NCBI GenBank assembly: GCA_015680685.1
Contig: MNCI01020249.1
Span: 312,807-376,806 of the forward strand
Reading direction: 5' to 3'
Origin: Gnetum montanum
Taxonomy: Eukaryota; Streptophyta; Gnetopsida; Gnetales; Gnetaceae
DNA: 64,000 nt
Every line of letters begins with the position of its first letter. The first letter of the stretch is position 1. A program made the position numbers and the translations under genes. The notes below the pieces were generated by a model, which saw only the letters and a program-made list of their open reading frames with translations, was not told the origin of the DNA and did not search any database. This document shows, piece after piece, positions 11,991-23,103 of the stretch.

Positions 11991-12175
11991 GCTATGCTAT
12001 GGCCTGAAGTGGCCTAAAACTATACTACGCTATGGCCTGAAACGGCCTAAAACTAGCATAAGTTACCAATTAGCTATTGTTTAAGTTGTTAATGTATCAT
12101 CTCTTTGGCATGCTACGCTAAGGCCCAAAATGGCCTAAAACTAGCAATGGCCTAAATTGGCCTAAAACTAGCACA
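11991..12175 (+). repeat. Hairpin array 1 of element B
   Basis: About four units of the GGCC-loop-GGCC-TAAAACTAGCA type, partly separated by GCATGCTACGCTA spacers. It lies between the gag-pro stop and the antisense-gene stop, as in every other copy. Confidence 0.85.
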
Positions 12176-12354
12176 TGAAAGCATGAACATTTTACACAAG
12201 ATGTAACACGTATGCAATATACAATATAGTGTAGAATTAATTTCTATTTCATAAAATCCACTTCGTTTTATTCAAAATTGTTGTCTTTTAAACAATATTT
12301 GCAAAATTTGTTACAAAAATTCAAAATTTCAAAAAAAAAAAAAATCCCATGTTG

Positions 12355-15300
12355 TCATGGGGTGTCTCTATTCGCATCATCTTCACCTTTCAGTTTACAT
12401 CATTTCCTTTTGCATTGCCTTCCCTTGCATTATCCTCTACTAATTCTTCATTCCCTCCCTTTATGGGCCATGCACCCTCATCTGGAGCCTGCATTGCAGG
12501 AGTGAAGCGGTCAGCTAGGGTAAAAAATGCAAACTACAATAGAGAATAAGCATTAACATGGTAGAAAGCAACTAACCTAAGAAGGGCCTGTAGCCATCTC
12601 AAAGTTTATCTAGTCTAAATCGAGCCCAAGGTGGTGCCAGACCTCCTCTACTGTGATGTCCATCCAACACCTATTGGTTGGTTCAGCGTCTATAATAGCT
12701 CTCTCCCTTTCGGTGGTTGTCCACCTTGGTGGTGTCGGAGAAAAGGAGATGGTTGCGGTCTCTCCTGTGGAAAGGTCCACTTTTAGGTTAGGAGATTCTG
12801 TAACCTTTATCTACTCTTTGAACTTGGCATAGGCCTCAGAAGCATCAATGGCATTTGCAAATGCTTTATATGTAAATGCCTCCATAGCAGCTTCCCTGTA
12901 TAGTTTATGATGAGTGAAATTTTCTAGTTTATACATGTGCTTGTGGTTTTTCTGGGATTTCCTCCATTCGTAAACCTTGGCGTTGAAGTCTTTCAAATCC
13001 TGACACTTTTGGGCTAGCAAGTCCATTTGCATCCGTTGTTCTATTATTTCACAGGTGGCCTCAACGTTCTGATGCGCAACTATCCAAAACTTGGCGTAGT
13101 CTATTACAGCCATGTGCTAGTCATTATTAGTGTCATGGGCTATGGGGAACTCATTCCTTGACTTGAGATCCTCCACCTCAGTGACCAGGTCAGCCTCTCT
13201 TTGCTCAGCCCTTTGGACCCATTTTTGCAGGTCCTCATTAACGTGCTTATACTCCCACAAGGAGCATGCCATGTGCAAAATACATTTGCAAGCCTTGTTG
13301 TATGTGTGACGAGACACCTCAATCACTTCAGGTACGAATGTAGGCACGACACCGACTTTCAAAGGCCGTGCCAGGTCCCATTTGAGTCAAGAGGCTACCA
13401 TGACACAAAGAGTGTAGCAATCGCATTAGCATAACAAGAGTAGAAAACTCAATGAATTCTAGCATAACAACCTGAGAGCACATAACACTACTACTTACCC
13501 GCATCAGGGTCCACCTGCTGAAGGTAGTTGATCATGTTGTCGACGATCCCTTGCACAAACATAAACTTGTCAGGGATCTAGGCCCATGATTTTGCATAGA
13601 TCGGAGGGGGTCCTGCAGCATCAACAGTAGCACTTGTCACATGAATAAACATATCAAAAATGGTTGAAAAGGGGCTGTGATAAGGTAGACATATTGTTGA
13701 ACTTACCAGCGTCTGATTGCAGTCTCCCTTCTTGCTGATGCAAGAAGATGGCGGTAGCCTTGGCTGAGGTCCCTACCAAGTCTGTATGGACCTCTTCTTC
13801 ATGTGCTAGTACCTTTTCTTTTGAAAGAACAGCACCCTTTTTATTTAAGGGAGACTCTACTTTGTCTCCAAAAGTACCCTCCTCGTTGGTAGGAGGACTC
13901 TACCTAATGATAAGAGCCCCTACCTTAGCGACAAGAGCTCTTGTATGCTTGATCGAGGCTGTTTCTTCCAAGACTAAGGCCTCTATGTCTTTATTTGTCA
14001 CCCCCGCCTTAGGGGCTGACACCTCTTCGTCACCTTCTTCTTCTTCTTCTTCTTCCTCTACCAGTAAAGAAACATGTTTGCATTAGTCCAAAACAAGTTA
14101 GCTTCAAGCAGGTGTTATGCTACGTTAGACCGCCTAGCATAGCAAACCATAACAAAGTAAGCATTAGAAAAAAGCATTTACCAGTGGGGGGTTGTGTCCT
14201 CTACAGTTTAAGCCACAGTCTTCGCCCCTTCTCTTAGTTCACGTGAAGGGTTTCCTCAGCTGGGAGAGGCCTCTTTTGCTGCAACTTTTTGGGCACAATC
14301 TTGGCTATGAGATGTTCCTTCCACAACACGCTATCAACTACACTAGGGGGCGTCTTCCCTACACTGTTTGGGCAACGAACATTACGAGCCACCCGATCCT
14401 TAGTCATCATAGAGAATGACTCCCCAATTATTTTTGGGGGATCTTGGGTTTAGGTGGTCTGGAGAATCTGGTGAATCCACGGTCTATAAATTTGGTTGCG
14501 ATTTCGCATGACCTAGGCTCCATTCTCATGAACCACCAGGAACTCCATGAAGTACTTCAAACAAGCTATGTAGAAGGTATAATGTATGTTGGAACGGGAC
14601 TCTGATTTCTGACAGAGTCCCAAGATTTCAGCCTATAAGCCTTTACATAGAAAGCTGGCCCTGTTGTAATGGGCCCCCTCTTCCATGACCTCACGCATTA
14701 TCTAGGCCTGTTCAATCCCTAGGACCTTCCCTTGGATAAGTAGTTGGGGGAATGCATGAGTGCGGAAGACAGGGTAGATGCTCTTGGCTTGGCTTGCTTC
14801 TACTTCGTTGTATTTGAAGTAGATGTTTACCCTTTGTGTCTTAGCGGTCACCACCATCACCTCCTGGGGCTTCTTTGCCCCTACAATAGTTTCACAAAAA
14901 TGTTTAGCATAAAAATGTAGAAAATACAAAGATTGCAAAGGCACTTAAGCATGCGACACTTACCGCTGGGCCTATCGGGTCTATATGGTAATGGGAACGG
15001 TGGAAGGTCAACTAGAACTTGTTCAACCATGACTAGTTTGAAGGGTTCTGCCCACTCCTCATCCAACCAACCCTTCCCCTTGCACTAATCATAGGGAATG
15101 GGGTACAGGTATGGGTAGGTGTGGTATTCACCCCCTCATTGATCAATCACACCCGCCCAAAGGTTCTTAGTAGAAGAGAACTCCTGTAGGGCTATTTGTG
15201 CTATAGCTAGTAGACTTGGTAGGTTGTGAACCCCATCCTTGTTGATGAGGAACTTGGTAACAAACACATACTATTAGCATTTGGCTAATATGGCCAATGT

Positions 15301-16455
15301 CACATAACACAGCGGAACAAGGCTGCAAAACTCACCCGTCAGCACAGTAGACAGTTCCCTGTGGGTTCTGGAAGCACGTCATCATATAACGTGCAACAAA
15401 TAATGTGTTGTAATGGTGGTAGTAGCTATACTCAAGCATGTCCTAGATCCAGGCCAAATGCCTTAACCCTATGGGGTGTTGACTAGATCCTTCTCCTTGC
15501 CTTCTCATGATTACCCCATCTGTCAGAAACCTCAGGATGCCCTAGCTTGCCCCATGCAATATGGCTTCAGTTATGATGGCTGCCTCCTCCTCCTCTAGGG
15601 ATGACCAAATGATCATACTGAAGTGATCGAGGAGGTATTATAGGAAGTCTTGTGCCCTTTTTCTGAACCAGACCCCCCACTGTCCAACATGTGTTTGGGG
15701 AGGAGGAGCGTTGGCCACAGGTTTCCTCACATGACACAGGACCTTGGGAATTTCCAAGATAATCAGCATTGGCCTTAGCCCCATTTTTCACAACAAAACC
15801 AGCAAGTGTTAGCATCATGTCTAAGTGCAATACACATATAATGTAGTAATATTTAGCATTCCACGCATATAGCGTAGCATAACCCTCTTCCCACACGTAG
15901 CGTAGTAAGAACATGAAAGCAGTAGCGTAGCAAAAATAGCCTAGCATAGCAATAGAGTAATTAATCCTAACAAGGCAATTAATAATACACCTCGATAGAA
16001 CACGTGTCGCACTATCACATCACACATGGCCCAACCCTCCTCAGGGTCCTATGTCATGCCATTCGAAAGCCAAGTAAATTAAACTGCTCAAACCCCCGGG
16101 TTATGACAACTGCGGCGGTGGCAGTTTAAGTCACCTTGCATGCAACAATTGCGTAATGTTTACGCACTCGTTGCGGCCAAAATGAAAACAACAGCGATGC
16201 AAAGGCCAAAACAATGTGATAACAAAAAACACAGGTGGCTAAGACTAGGATGCAGAATGAAAGTAGAGAACAACAGAAGCAAAAAATGACAACAAAATTG
16301 CAGAAAAATAGAGGAAGCGTAGTAACCTACCGGGTCAATGGTGTGTCCTTCTGCACCATGATGCACACTTGTGTCATGTGCCCTAGGGTTTTCTTCACCT
16401 CCTCAACCTTTGTAAGTGCCAAATGTGTGCATTCCTTCTTCGGAGGCATTGTCAT
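12355..16455 (-). pseudogene. Antisense multi-exon gene in element B (unknown function, exon 4 deleted internally)
   Basis: Begins at an ATG at 16453-16455 (first residues MTMPPKKECTHLAL) and ends at the TGA read from 12355-12357. Exon 1 ends at a GTAGGT donor near 16330. Intron 1 is about 0.5 kb. The coiled-coil exon 7 covers about 12600-13395, with the conserved end EEVWHHLGLDLD and a GTTAGT donor. Compared with copies A, D and F, exon 4 has lost about 370 bp near 14785, joining EVEASQ directly to a segment ending in the conserved YPVFRTHAFPQLL. The protein would be hydrophilic with a coiled coil and an acidic tail. No known domain is recognised. The gene lies between pro and RT but reads opposite to them. 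Confidence 0.7.
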
Positions 16456-16596
16456 GCTCGCAGATTTCTTTTCCTCATCGCTATGCAGAAAACTAGCTTG
16501 CTCGCTGTTAGCACAATCGCTCTAAAATCACCTTGTGCTGCAAATATGGGCTCTGCACTCTTACGGTGGGAATGACGAGCTTACCAGGGTTTAATC

Positions 16597-16606
16597 TCTA
16601 TTTATG
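16597..16606 (-). promoter_or_regulatory. TATA-like box of the antisense gene in element B
   Basis: On the minus strand this reads CCATAAATAGAG followed by ATTAAACCCTGG, about 145 bp upstream of the antisense ATG. The same block is at 22917-22926 (A) and 46069-46078 (D) at a similar distance. Conservation in three copies supports a dedicated promoter. Confidence 0.6.
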
Positions 16607-16785
16607 GCTATAATGGTAAAAGGGAAAACTTACTGCTCTTTCTCTTCGTTTAACGCAGAGTTCACCATACAGCATAGCATGCTTGCCATGACATCGTAGC
16701 ACTGTTAGCATTAAAACCTTAACACGCTTCAAGCTAATGGCTTGCTTTCCTAAAAAATGAAAAAATATATTTTCGATTATCCTGA

Positions 16786-17060
16786 TCCAAAAAGACCGTA
16801 AACTAGCAATCATAGCATAGTTGTGCTCTTATCGGTCTGAAAAGACCTTAAACTAGCAAACCCTAGCATAGTTGCAACTTCGGTGGTCTGAAAAGACCTT
16901 AAACTAGCATGTTTTGATCTGTTATACATTTGCAGTCTGCAATAATCCTAAACTAGCAGCATCACATTTTCAGATCGACAGTTTTACACTTTCTATTTTA
17001 GTAGCTCTGCATCTCCATGCCATAATGGTTTTCCATGACTTTAAACTGGCAAAATTTTAA
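16786..17060 (+). repeat. Hairpin array 2 of element B
   Basis: About five spaced units, best seen at 16836 and 16891, of the form GGTC-TGAAAA-GACC-TTAAACTAGCA. The stem is complementary but differs in sequence from the GGCC stem of array 1. The array lies between the antisense-gene promoter and the start of pol. Confidence 0.85.
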
Positions 17061-17184
17061 TCACTACATCATACTTTGCTAGTTACATCTTGTCATTGCT
17101 TTGCAAGTTTTCATTATACACGATTGCTACCAATAGGTGCCTCTTAACTAGGATTTCATCTCATTTTGATAGGTTAAATGGAAA

Positions 17185-19426
17185 ATGGAAATCCATCATG
17201 ATCTCTCCACACCTTTAGCCCTAGCAACTCCACATGGCAAACTCATAAGACAATTGAACCCAGACCTGATTGACTAGGGGTCAACCATAGCTAGTGCCAT
17301 AGTGTCTTTAGAAACATCCCCAGACTAGCCTGAGCATCTGGTCTGAAATCTAGATTTGGAGGCTAGGGATGTGACTGAGGACCCTCTCGATGAGACGCTT
17401 GTGATCACATCCAAGGGGGAAGTGCAAACCTTAAAACTTGGCTCCCTCCTAGACCTACAGACACATGAAACCATAGCCAAGATTTTGCAAGATAACATCA
17501 AAGTCTTCGCATGGTCGTACAACAACAAGTTGGGTTTAGATTCGAGGCTGATATAGCACAACATCGTCCTAGACCCATGCATGAAGGTACTCAAGCAGAA
17601 GGCTCGTAAAGTCAAACCAGAAATTGCACTAGCCATAAGGGATGAAATCACCAAGCTATACCAAGCTGGTTTCATCCATGCAGTTGATTATTTGGTATGG
17701 GTGTCCAACATCGTTGTGGTTTCTAAGAAAATGGGAGGAATACAAATCTGCATAGACTTCCGAGATCTGAACAAGGTGACAATCAAAGACGATTTCCCAC
17801 TTCCAAGCATCGATCAACTCATCGACACTACGGCTAGTCACACTCTGTTATCCTTCATGGATGGCTTTTTCGACTACAACCAAATTCGCATAAACTCAGA
17901 GCATCAGCTAAAAATGACCTTCATGACCCCATGAGGAACCTTCTGTTATACCATGATGCCTTTTGGGCTCAAGAACACTGGAGCAACTTACCAGCGAGCC
18001 ATGACCTACATCTTCAATGACTACATCCTAGAAATGTTAAATCACTACGTGGATGACATAGTAGTCAAGTCCAAGGAGGCAGTTGATCACCCACGTGATC
18101 TAGGGGTAGTCTTTAAATGTTTTCAAATGCATGATCTATGCCTTAATCCTAAGAAGTATGTCTTCAGTGTGAAAACTGGATGCATGTTAGGGTTTGTGGT
18201 ATCAAAGGCCAGAATAAGGGTGGACCTTGACAAAGTCAAGGCCATCATCAACCTGGCACCTTCTACAAACCTTAAGGAGTTACATGGCTTTCAAGGTAGG
18301 GTACAGTTCATCCGAAGATTTATAGCAAAATTGACTGACAAGTTACACCCCATGCAACATCTTCTAAAAAAAGGGGTTAACTTCAAGTGGACAACCAAAT
18401 GTCAATGAGCCTTCGATGACTTGAAGGAAGAACTTTCACACCTTTCAACTGTGCACCCACCACAAAGGGATAAGCATTTCTTCATCTACCTTTTCATCTC
18501 TGACACATCTATCATAGCACTGCTATGTCAGAAATGAGATGACGGATTTGAGATACCAGTGTACTACCTGAGTCATGCATTAATAGCACATGAGGCAAAA
18601 TACAATGAAGTAGAGAGGAATTCCTTTGCCTTAGTGTTTGTGTTGAAAAAGTGGAGGCACTATCTATTTCACAGTGTAGTCAACAGCATTTACAAAAGCA
18701 ACATACTCTGGGCTATAACTAACAACCTATGTGAAAGCAGCAGGATAGCCCGATGGAAAGCAATAATTGCAGATTTCGACCTACACTATGTAAGCCAGTC
18801 GTCAACTAAGGGTCAAGCCATAGCAACGCAACTTACGGCCTCACCCGTTGACAACCAAGAAACCATACATCCCACATTCCCAGACGAGCATGTTAACACT
18901 ATCAACATCGTTCCATTGCACCTAGAAGATACTTTACACTTCGATGGCACTTCAACCTCGCGAGGAGGTAGTGCAGGTGCTTTCATTACATTTCCCTTTG
19001 GGGAAATGCACCTGTTTGCTTATCGTTTTGCGTTCCCCTACACAAACAATGTGGCAGAGTACGAGGGGCTACTTAGAGGCCTCTTAGCTGCCCAAATACT
19101 ACATATACAACACTTGGGAATCTACGGTGATTCGCAACTAGTTGTGAATAAAATCATCGAGGTCTATGCTTGAAAAGCTACGCACCTGCAACCTAGAAAA
19201 AAGCATGTGTAAGCACCATGTAGACCCATATCGATGACCAGTACAGAAGGGAGACCTCATCCTCAAAGATTTCCGTGAGCATGTGTGAAAATTCTTAGCC
19301 AACTAGGAAGGCCCTTCCATGGTCACTAAAGCCTTCGGGAGTGGAGCCTTCAAGCTGGCGGACATGGACGACAACGAGTTTGCCAACCTGGTGAATCACT
19401 CGTACCTCAAGCCATACTACATCTGA
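17185..19426 (+). pseudogene. pol of element B: RT, RNase H, second RNase H; integrase core deleted
   Basis: The ATG at 17185 aligns with the pol starts of A and D. RT covers about 17580-18330, with IDFRDLNK, FMDGFFDYNQI, MPFGLKN and the catalytic YVDDIVVKS near 18049. RNase H follows (about 18400-18800), with YYLSHALIAHEAKYNEVE. A second, archaeal-type RNase H is about 18935-19170, with LHFDGTST, NNVAEYEGLLRGL and GDSQLVVN. This dual arrangement marks the Tat lineage. Immediately after, the sequence jumps to the integrase C-terminal tail (about 19200-19426, ending NHSYLKPYYI), so the zinc-binding and DDE parts seen in A are missing. Stops occur near 17554, 17932 and 18408. Confidence 0.88.
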
Positions 19427-19449
19427 AGCATGAAGACAACAACAACAAG

Positions 19450-19655
19450 TAGCATCCACTATGACGTTAAACTAGTGGCAACCATCCACTACGACAAAAA
19501 ACTAGCACAGCTAGTCTGCTATGACTATAAATTGGCATGACATATTCACTATGAAGTTAAACTAGCATGTACGGTTTGCTAGGACCTTAAACCAGCATAG
19601 TAGTCTGCTAGGATCCTAAACTAGCACACGATCTACCAAAAGCTTAAATTGGGTT
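19450..19655 (+). repeat. Hairpin array 3 of element B
   Basis: About seven units such as AGTC-TGCTAT-GACT-ATAAATTGGCA and GGTT-TGCTAG-GACC-TTAAACCAGCA. The stem sequence changes in both arms while the loop stays at six bases. The array lies just after the pol stop. Confidence 0.82.
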
Positions 19656-19711
19656 CGTGTCACGTCCCTAGCATGCATCTACACTAAGTACACATTGAAC
19701 GAGCATGCACA

Positions 19712-20329
19712 GTGCTGATGTGGGGGTGGGATGTTGCAGCTTCAAAACACAGTTCACAATGCACTAGGAACACGATCTGGAATGCATGCAATGTCACCAC
19801 CCTTGGTATCGTGCTGACCCTCTGGAGATTTCATATGACATCACACTGGCCCTCTGAAGCTACTGTCATCACAGCACACACCTTGACGGTAGTTTCTTGG
19901 CCAATGCCCGCCACTGGAGTTCTAGTAGTATTGTGGCCCAACCACAATATTGTCATCCTCCAGCCCCCTGCCAACACCTCAGCTCAAATGATGTTTAGCT
20001 ATGTGGTAGCTGATCCCATAGCTAAACTAAGAATGCATGCGTTTGGTAGGGATTCCAGAGCATCTGCACTCACAGCAACTCTTGGCTCCTTCGACACCAG
20101 CTCCTCCATGTCGATGCTACCAAGGTCGCTACTAGCCTTTCTACTTTGGACATCGTGCACTAGCATGGGTGTCCAAGAGCTTCAACAACATCTGCAACAA
20201 GTAAGACTTTTGCTCTTGCTTGGTATTGTGGCTATTTTGCTCTCCGTCGTGCTTACATGGTACGGCCGAAAGTACGTCCAAGCCACAGTAGCAAGTGCTA
20301 TGGCATCGCAAAGTAAGTGCCTTGACTAG
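19712..20329 (+). CDS. 205-residue ORF between pol and 3' LTR, possible membrane protein
   Basis: An uninterrupted sense-strand frame in the tail of element B, unlike the broken frames around it. Near its C-terminus (about residues 165-185) is a hydrophobic run including LLLLLGIVAILLSVVLTW, followed by a basic residue pair, which could be one membrane helix. The middle part is similar to the minus-strand frame at 41527-41820 in element D, sharing MFSYVVADP and RDSRASALT. In element A the same tail is broken by stops. The position matches that of env-like ORFs in some plant Ty3/Gypsy lineages, but no env domain is recognised. It may be an open frame by chance. Confidence 0.35.
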   Translation: MLMWGWDVAASKHSSQCTRNTIWNACNVTTLGIVLTLWRFHMTSHWPSEATVITAHTLTVVSWPMPATGVLVVLWPNHNIVILQPPANTSAQMMFSYVVADPIAKLRMHAFGRDSRASALTATLGSFDTSSSMSMLPRSLLAFLLWTSCTSMGVQELQQHLQQVRLLLLLGIVAILLSVVLTWYGRKYVQATVASAMASQSKCLD

Positions 20330-20709
20330 CTTGACTACTTCAGAGTGCAAATTCCATGACGTGCGTAACACAACTTGCCACATGGGAAGCAGCTATAGGT
20401 AGGTCAAAACCCTTTGGGGATGTAACATAACTCATCCTGCGAGGGAAACACTTGTCCTACAAGAGGTTGAAGGTCAGCAAGAGTAAAGATGAAAATGCGA
20501 ATGAGTCCCTCATGAGGGCTCCGAAGAGGGACTCTGCTAAACCTCATCTTTGCCCTTTGTCTGAACCTCTACAAAAAACCAATGCAACACTCTCAAGCAT
20601 AGCTAAGCGATGTCTTGACACTCACCGAGTGGCAATGTTAGCATCGTGCCTTCCATGGTGTTTCATTTTCTTTGTGAACGTCTCTCGAGCCCATCCTGTA
20701 AATGTCAAC

Positions 20710-20722
20710 AAAGAGGGGCCAA
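20710..20722 (+). other. Polypurine tract of element B
   Basis: AAAGAGGGGCCAA lies directly before the TG of the 3' LTR. The same sequence is at 28401-28413 (A) and, inverted, at 41036-41048 (D). It primes plus-strand DNA synthesis in LTR elements. Confidence 0.85.
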
Positions 20723-22328
20723 TGAAACATCCCAAAATTTGAAGGCATCCCTGCTTCACCAAGCCTTTGCAATTCATGCAGTGTTATGACAGTTCTTCAA
20801 GAGATGGATGCTCTAATTTTCAGACTGTCCACTTCGGCAAGTTTTCTAAGTCAAGAAGTCTTGCTACACTACGCCATGTACTGTAGCAAACTTTAGAAGA
20901 TGTTTGCAGAAGCACAGTGCTATGCTATGCTATGCTACGTAGCATAGCATAACGTAGCAAAAGCTGGACGATCAACCCTCTTTCCCAACCTCAAGTCCTT
21001 CGACAATGGCTCCTTCTGTCAGAAAGCGGAAAACTTGGCAAAATCAAGTCATGTTTGCTGCTACAGTACACTAAGCTATAAGGCGCAATGAGGCGTAGCA
21101 ATTCTGCAAAAGTGAGAGAAGGAAACTTGAAGGGTGGGATCAGCAAGTTTGCAAGTTTCGTAGTGCAAAAGATAAATTTTGCAGATGGGCAATGTTTTTT
21201 GCGACTTAGGACAATTGCTATGCTACGATATGCTACATAGCGTAGCATAGCATAGCAAAAATGCGATAAATAGTTAGTGCACTCCAAAGGTTTCTGACAC
21301 ATGCAGTAGGACACAATGCAAGTTTCTCGCTTCGAACTGGTGGCTACGCTATGCTACGTTGCGTAGCGTAGCACAACGTAACAAAATGCTACGCCATGCC
21401 AAACATGCTATGCTACAAAGCATAGGAAAATGTGGCAAGCAATTACGTGACATCAATGCACCTCACCTAATTGCACCGTTACTCTAACAGTGCAATTACG
21501 ACATGCCAGGCTTGTAATTACGACATGACAAGCTTGCCTAATGGTCATAGAGGCATGTGCAGCATAGAAAGGTTAGCATAGGCCTAAGGCATGTGGCTTT
21601 CAAACCACATCTTTCACGCGTCCTTGGTCCTATAAATACCCCAATGAGTGACACTTGAACTCTCCTGTTCTCTCTCTTTGGTCCCCTTTTTTCAAAACTT
21701 TTCGATCCAAGGGACTTCCTTTTCAACTTTTCAATGCCTAGTCTATTTCCTTGGCAATCTGGTTGGCTGACAAGAAAAAAGTTGGCATTGTAATCTCAAG
21801 CATTGTAAGCTTTCTGTTTGACCTTGTAAATAGTTAGCACTTTCAGCTGGCATCCTGTCCTATTCTTTTCTACCACCTTGGTAGCACTTTGCATTGTTGA
21901 TGACTGAGCCCACGTTCAAGCACATAGCCATCTTTATCTACACATCTTGGTTACTCTCGGGATCTTTGCACCTCCCGATGTTGTGCAACCGATTGTATCC
22001 TTCTTGATGGAGCAAGGTTATAGCTTTGAAGCGGTGCATTTTTCTAACTGCATTTTACATTATCCCCTGTTTACTATAGCATTTTACACTATTTTCTTCC
22101 TATTTTGCATTTAAGCATTACTTCATGCTATCAGTCTCATTTTTCAAATTACACATTGCAAAAGGTTATATTAACACCGACTAAGTCCCTGTCTGATCGA
22201 CCAAACCATTTAGGGCAACCCATTTCTGTTCCATCCAGCATGGCCCTCTGGTGGAAACGAGGTTGAGATTGTCAACGACTGATGGCCCATCGGCGTTTTT
22301 CTAGCCATTGACGTTTTCAATCACTACA
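20723..22328 (+). repeat. 3' LTR of element B (1606 bp)
   Basis: TGAAACATCCC to TCACTACA, collinear with the 5' LTR. The TATA box is at 21631-21638, U3 palindromes at about 20860-21430 and the U5 hairpin at 22187-22215. It is followed by the right target duplication CACAT at 22329-22333. Confidence 0.92.
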
Positions 22329-22333
22329 CACAT

Positions 22334-22759
22334 CACGTATGGCCTAACCCTTTTGAGGGTCCTACGCTATGCCATTCAAAAGCCAAGTAACTTAAATTGT
22401 CCAAACCCCCGCAGTTATGACAATTGTAGTGGTGGCGGTTTAAGCGACCTTACATGCAATGATAGCATAGAGTTTATGCATCCGCCGCGGCCGAAACAAC
22501 AATAGTGGCGATGCAAAGGCCAAAACAATGCAATGATAGAAAACATAGATGACTATGACTAGGATACAAAATGAAAGTAGAAAATAATAAAAAGGATGAT
22601 AACAGAATCATGAAAAAATAGAGGAAGCATAGTAGCCTATCGGGTCAATGGCGTGTCCTCCCACGCTGCGACACATACTTGTATCACATGCCCTAAGGTT
22701 TTGTTCACCTCCTTGACCTTTGTAAGCACCAAGTGAGTACTTTCCTTCTTTGTAGCCAT
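22334..22759 (-). pseudogene. Antisense gene of element A, 5' end: exon 1 and start of intron 1
   Basis: Exon 1 is 22641-22759 on the minus strand. It starts at an ATG encoding MATKKESTHLVLTKV and aligns with exon 1 of B and D. The donor GT has become AT at 22640. The rest is intron 1, in which element B sits. This piece and 1951-5959 were one gene before B arrived. Confidence 0.7.
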
Positions 22760-22916
22760 CGTCCTGCTTGTAGAATTTTCCTCGTCGCGATGCAAAAAAA
22801 AAAAATTACCTTACTCTTTGTTAGCATGATCGCTTTGCGCTTCGACATTACTTTGTGCTCCAAATATGGGCTCTGCACTCTTATGGTGAGAATGACAAGC
22901 TTACCAGGGTTTAATC

Positions 22917-22926
22917 CCTATTTATG
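22917..22926 (-). promoter_or_regulatory. TATA-like box of the antisense gene in element A
   Basis: Minus strand CCATAAATAGGG then ATTAAACCCTGG, about 160 bp upstream of the ATG at 22759. It is conserved with B and D. Confidence 0.6.
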
Positions 22927-23103
22927 GATGTAATGGTGAAAAGGGGAAACTTGTCGCTCTCTCTTTCCGTTTAATGCAGAGTGTGCTTTACAGCGTAGCA
23001 TGCTTGCCATGACATTATAGCACTATTGGCATTAAAAGCTTGACACACTCCAAGCTAACTGCTTGCTTTCCCAAAAAATGAAAAGAAAATTATAGTTTTC
23101 GTT

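Larger units (their letters stand above)
5965..22328 (+). mobile_element. Element B: complete but decayed Tat/Ogre-like retrotransposon (16.36 kb)
   Basis: The only copy with both LTRs (5965-7587 and 20723-22328), a matching 5-bp target duplication, a PBS and a PPT. Internal order is leader with tandem repeats, gag-pro, array 1, antisense gene, array 2, RT-RNase H-second RNase H, a remnant of integrase, array 3, a sense ORF with a possible membrane segment, and the PPT. Integrase lost its core to an internal deletion near 19190. It lies in intron 1 of the antisense gene of element A, so it is younger than A. Its two LTRs differ at many sites, so it is not recent. Confidence 0.92.

Noticed and set aside
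16786-17060. Spaced repeats resembling a CRISPR array
   Set aside because: Spacers are themselves similar and unequal, the DNA is plant retrotransposon, and no cas genes exist. The repeats belong to the element.
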